Shown: piece by piece, positions 62,660 through 64,000 of the stretch | Numbering within the stretch: position 1 is the stretch's first letter | Layout: every line of letters begins with the position of its first letter | Assembly: GCF_030812315.1 (NCBI RefSeq) | Contig: NZ_JAUSSM010000001.1 | Location: 372,001-436,000, forward strand | Length of the DNA stretch: 64,000 bases | Origin: Arthrobacter oryzae | GTDB lineage: Bacteria; Actinomycetota; Actinomycetes; Actinomycetales; Micrococcaceae | Reading direction: 5' to 3' | Made by a program: the position numbers and the translations under genes | Notes under the pieces: generated by a model | The model's input: the letters and a program-made list of their open reading frames with translations, nothing else | Told to the model about the DNA's origin: nothing | The model's database searches: none

Positions 62660-64000
62660 GTGGCAATCTTTACGGACCCCATCAGGGAACACGCTGATTT
62701 TGGGCCGGGGGATGCCGAATGGCTGCACCTCCTGGTGGGCGACTGGCAAATGGTCGCCGACCTTGCCTTCGCTGACCTTGCTTTGTGGTTTCCGCATCCT
62801 GAGTTCGGGTACGTGGCGCTGGCCCACGTCCGCCCCTCCACCACGCATACGGTGTTCCATGCCGACTTCGTGGGGGAGGGGATCAGGTCGGACCTGCAGC
62901 CGCTCGTGGATAAGGCCTGGGCCAGCCGGACCATTGAGCGGTCCAGCGAAACCAACTGGAGCAGCGACATGGCGCTCCGGGTTGAAGCTGTCCCCATGGT
63001 CAGGAATGGCCGGACGCTGGCCGTTGTGACAACCCACATGGATCTGTCCAGTTCACGGATGCCTTCCAGACTCGAGCTGACCTACCGCCAATGCGCCTAC
63101 GACCTGCTCCGGATGGGAACACTGGGCCTGTGGCCCGACTTTGCATCGCCCACCGGATCCCGCCGCGGAGCTCCGCGTGTGGGTGACGGCCTCATCCGGC
63201 TCGATGCCGACGGAATCGTGCAGTACGCCAGTCCCAATGGTGTGTCCGCATTCCGGCGCCTCGGGGACGGTGAATCCCTCGAAGGCAGGTCGCTCGCCGA
63301 AGTAACAGCGGGACTGCTGCGGGACCGCCGCATGGTGGACGAAACGCTGCCGCTCGTGGTGACCGGCCGGATGCCGTGGCGCAGCGAAATCGAATCCCGC
63401 GGAGTGAGCCTGTCCCTTCGGGCGATCCCGCTGCGCGACGAACAGCAGAGGTTCGGGGCCCTGGTGCTGTGCCGCGACGTCTCCGAGCTCCGGCGGCGCG
63501 AAATGGAACTCGTGACCAAGGACGCCACGATTCGGGAGATCCATCACCGGGTGAAGAACAACCTGCAGACTGTTGCTGCCCTGTTGAGGATGCAGTCGCG
63601 CCGGATGGTCAGCGATGAAGCCAAGCAGGGTCTCGAGCAGGCCATGCGGCGAGTCGCCACCATTGCCCTTGTCCACGAGACCCTGTCCCAGGGGCTGACG
63701 CAAAGCGTCGACTTCGATGAACTCATCGGCCGCCAGTTCCGGCTGTCTGCCGAAGTCGCCTCGCCGTCCCAGCAGGTCAAGACGGCACGGTCCGGATTGT
63801 TCGGGGAGTTGCCCAGCGATTTCGCTACCCCGCTTGCCCTGGTGATCAACGAACTTGTGACGAACGCCGTCGAACACGGTCTGGAGGGGCGGACCGGAAC
63901 TGTCTGGCTTCTGGCCGACCGTTCGGAGGGCGACGACGGGGACGAGCTCCTGACCGTGACCGTGGCTGATGATGGTGTCGGGTTGCCGGAGACACCCCAT
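62660..64000 (+). CDS. pdtaS: PdtaS-like sensor histidine kinase (3' truncated by window)
   Basis: The reading frame runs from GTG at 62660 (GGAGG five bases before) to the end of the window without a stop, 447 codons. The N-terminal ~140 residues are GAF-like, and about residues 170-275 form a PAS domain (DGLIRLDADGIVQYASPNGV; PLRDEQQRFGALVLCRDVSE). The dimerisation/H-box is IREIHHRVKNNLQTVAALLRMQSRR with His295/296, and the N-box is LVINELVTNAVEHGL. This HisKA_2 H-box and the GAF-PAS layout fit PdtaS (Rv3220c), whose partner PdtaR is an RNA-binding antiterminator. The G-box end is missing. Confidence 0.9.
   Translation, partial: MAIFTDPIREHADFGPGDAEWLHLLVGDWQMVADLAFADLALWFPHPEFGYVALAHVRPSTTHTVFHADFVGEGIRSDLQPLVDKAWASRTIERSSETNWSSDMALRVEAVPMVRNGRTLAVVTTHMDLSSSRMPSRLELTYRQCAYDLLRMGTLGLWPDFASPTGSRRGAPRVGDGLIRLDADGIVQYASPNGVSAFRRLGDGESLEGRSLAEVTAGLLRDRRMVDETLPLVVTGRMPWRSEIESRGVSLSLRAIPLRDEQQRFGALVLCRDVSELRRREMELVTKDATIREIHHRVKNNLQTVAALLRMQSRRMVSDEAKQGLEQAMRRVATIALVHETLSQGLTQSVDFDELIGRQFRLSAEVASPSQQVKTARSGLFGELPSDFATPLALVINELVTNAVEHGLEGRTGTVWLLADRSEGDDGDELLTVTVADDGVGLPETPH

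Noticed and set aside
1-64000. CRISPR array, prophage or insertion sequence
   Set aside because: No regularly spaced repeats with spacers, no transposase, integrase or phage structural genes were seen. The only repeats are short tandem ones within genes or gaps and the tRNA duplication.

Overview
The window is high-GC actinobacterial chromosome, most likely from an Arthrobacter or Pseudarthrobacter-type member of the Micrococcaceae. Evidence is the GC-rich third codon positions, frequent GTG/TTG starts, an MtrA-MtrB-LpqB operon, a 180-kDa-class NAD glutamate dehydrogenase, Rv3235-family and PdtaS-like proteins, and no Gram-negative envelope genes. No phage, transposase, CRISPR array or rRNA was seen. 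Gene order in two blocks follows the order I recall for Mycobacterium (etfBA to mnmA; mtrA to pdtaS), so most of the window is conserved backbone.

Layout. 0-2.8 kb: 3' end of a UPF0182 membrane protein, then two nearly identical initiator tRNA-fMet genes, each followed by a strong hairpin. 3.1-7 kb: a b-type cytochrome-like membrane protein, a photolyase and a secreted SGNH/GDSL hydrolase. 7-12 kb: an envelope-stress group (PspA, a TPM-domain membrane protein, an HtrA-like protease). 12-15.4 kb: electron transfer flavoprotein, a PIG-L deacetylase and gluconokinase. 15.6-19 kb: a SigK/RskA-type sigma and anti-sigma pair, TrmL and a J-domain protein. 19-25.7 kb: a lipoprotein, DoxX divergent from a cysteine-rich SufR-like regulator, a DMT transporter, a cysteine desulfurase, an FAD reductase and MnmA. 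The desulfurase and MnmA probably cooperate in tRNA 2-thiolation.

25.9-28.4 kb is the most unusual part: a gluzincin (M4-like) metalloprotease convergent with a metacaspase-like cysteine protease, seven bases apart. 28.6-34.2 kb is a complete oligopeptide/dipeptide ABC transporter operon with a fused double ATPase. 34.4-36.5 kb holds chorismate mutase, a cysteine-free MetE-like protein and a DUF4166 protein. 36.6-42.3 kb (minus strand) is a tightly overlapping DUF58, MoxR, DUF4350, DUF4129 and multi-TM operon, divergent from mtrA-mtrB-lpqB (42.6-46.9 kb). Then follow ComF, long-form Hpf, an AlkX/YcaQ-type DNA glycosylase and SecA. From 53 kb come Rv3235-family and LysM proteins, a conserved unknown gene, a small excisionase/BldC-like HTH protein, a SAF-domain plus CpaE-like ATPase pair, the giant glutamate dehydrogenase, and a PdtaS-like histidine kinase cut off by the window end.

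The best leads for something undescribed are the metalloprotease/metacaspase pair, an array of TTTGAT elements phased at exactly 10 bp between two divergent genes near the small HTH gene, and the SufR-like regulator/DoxX divergon. All functional statements come from reading motifs and known family traits; no database search was run.
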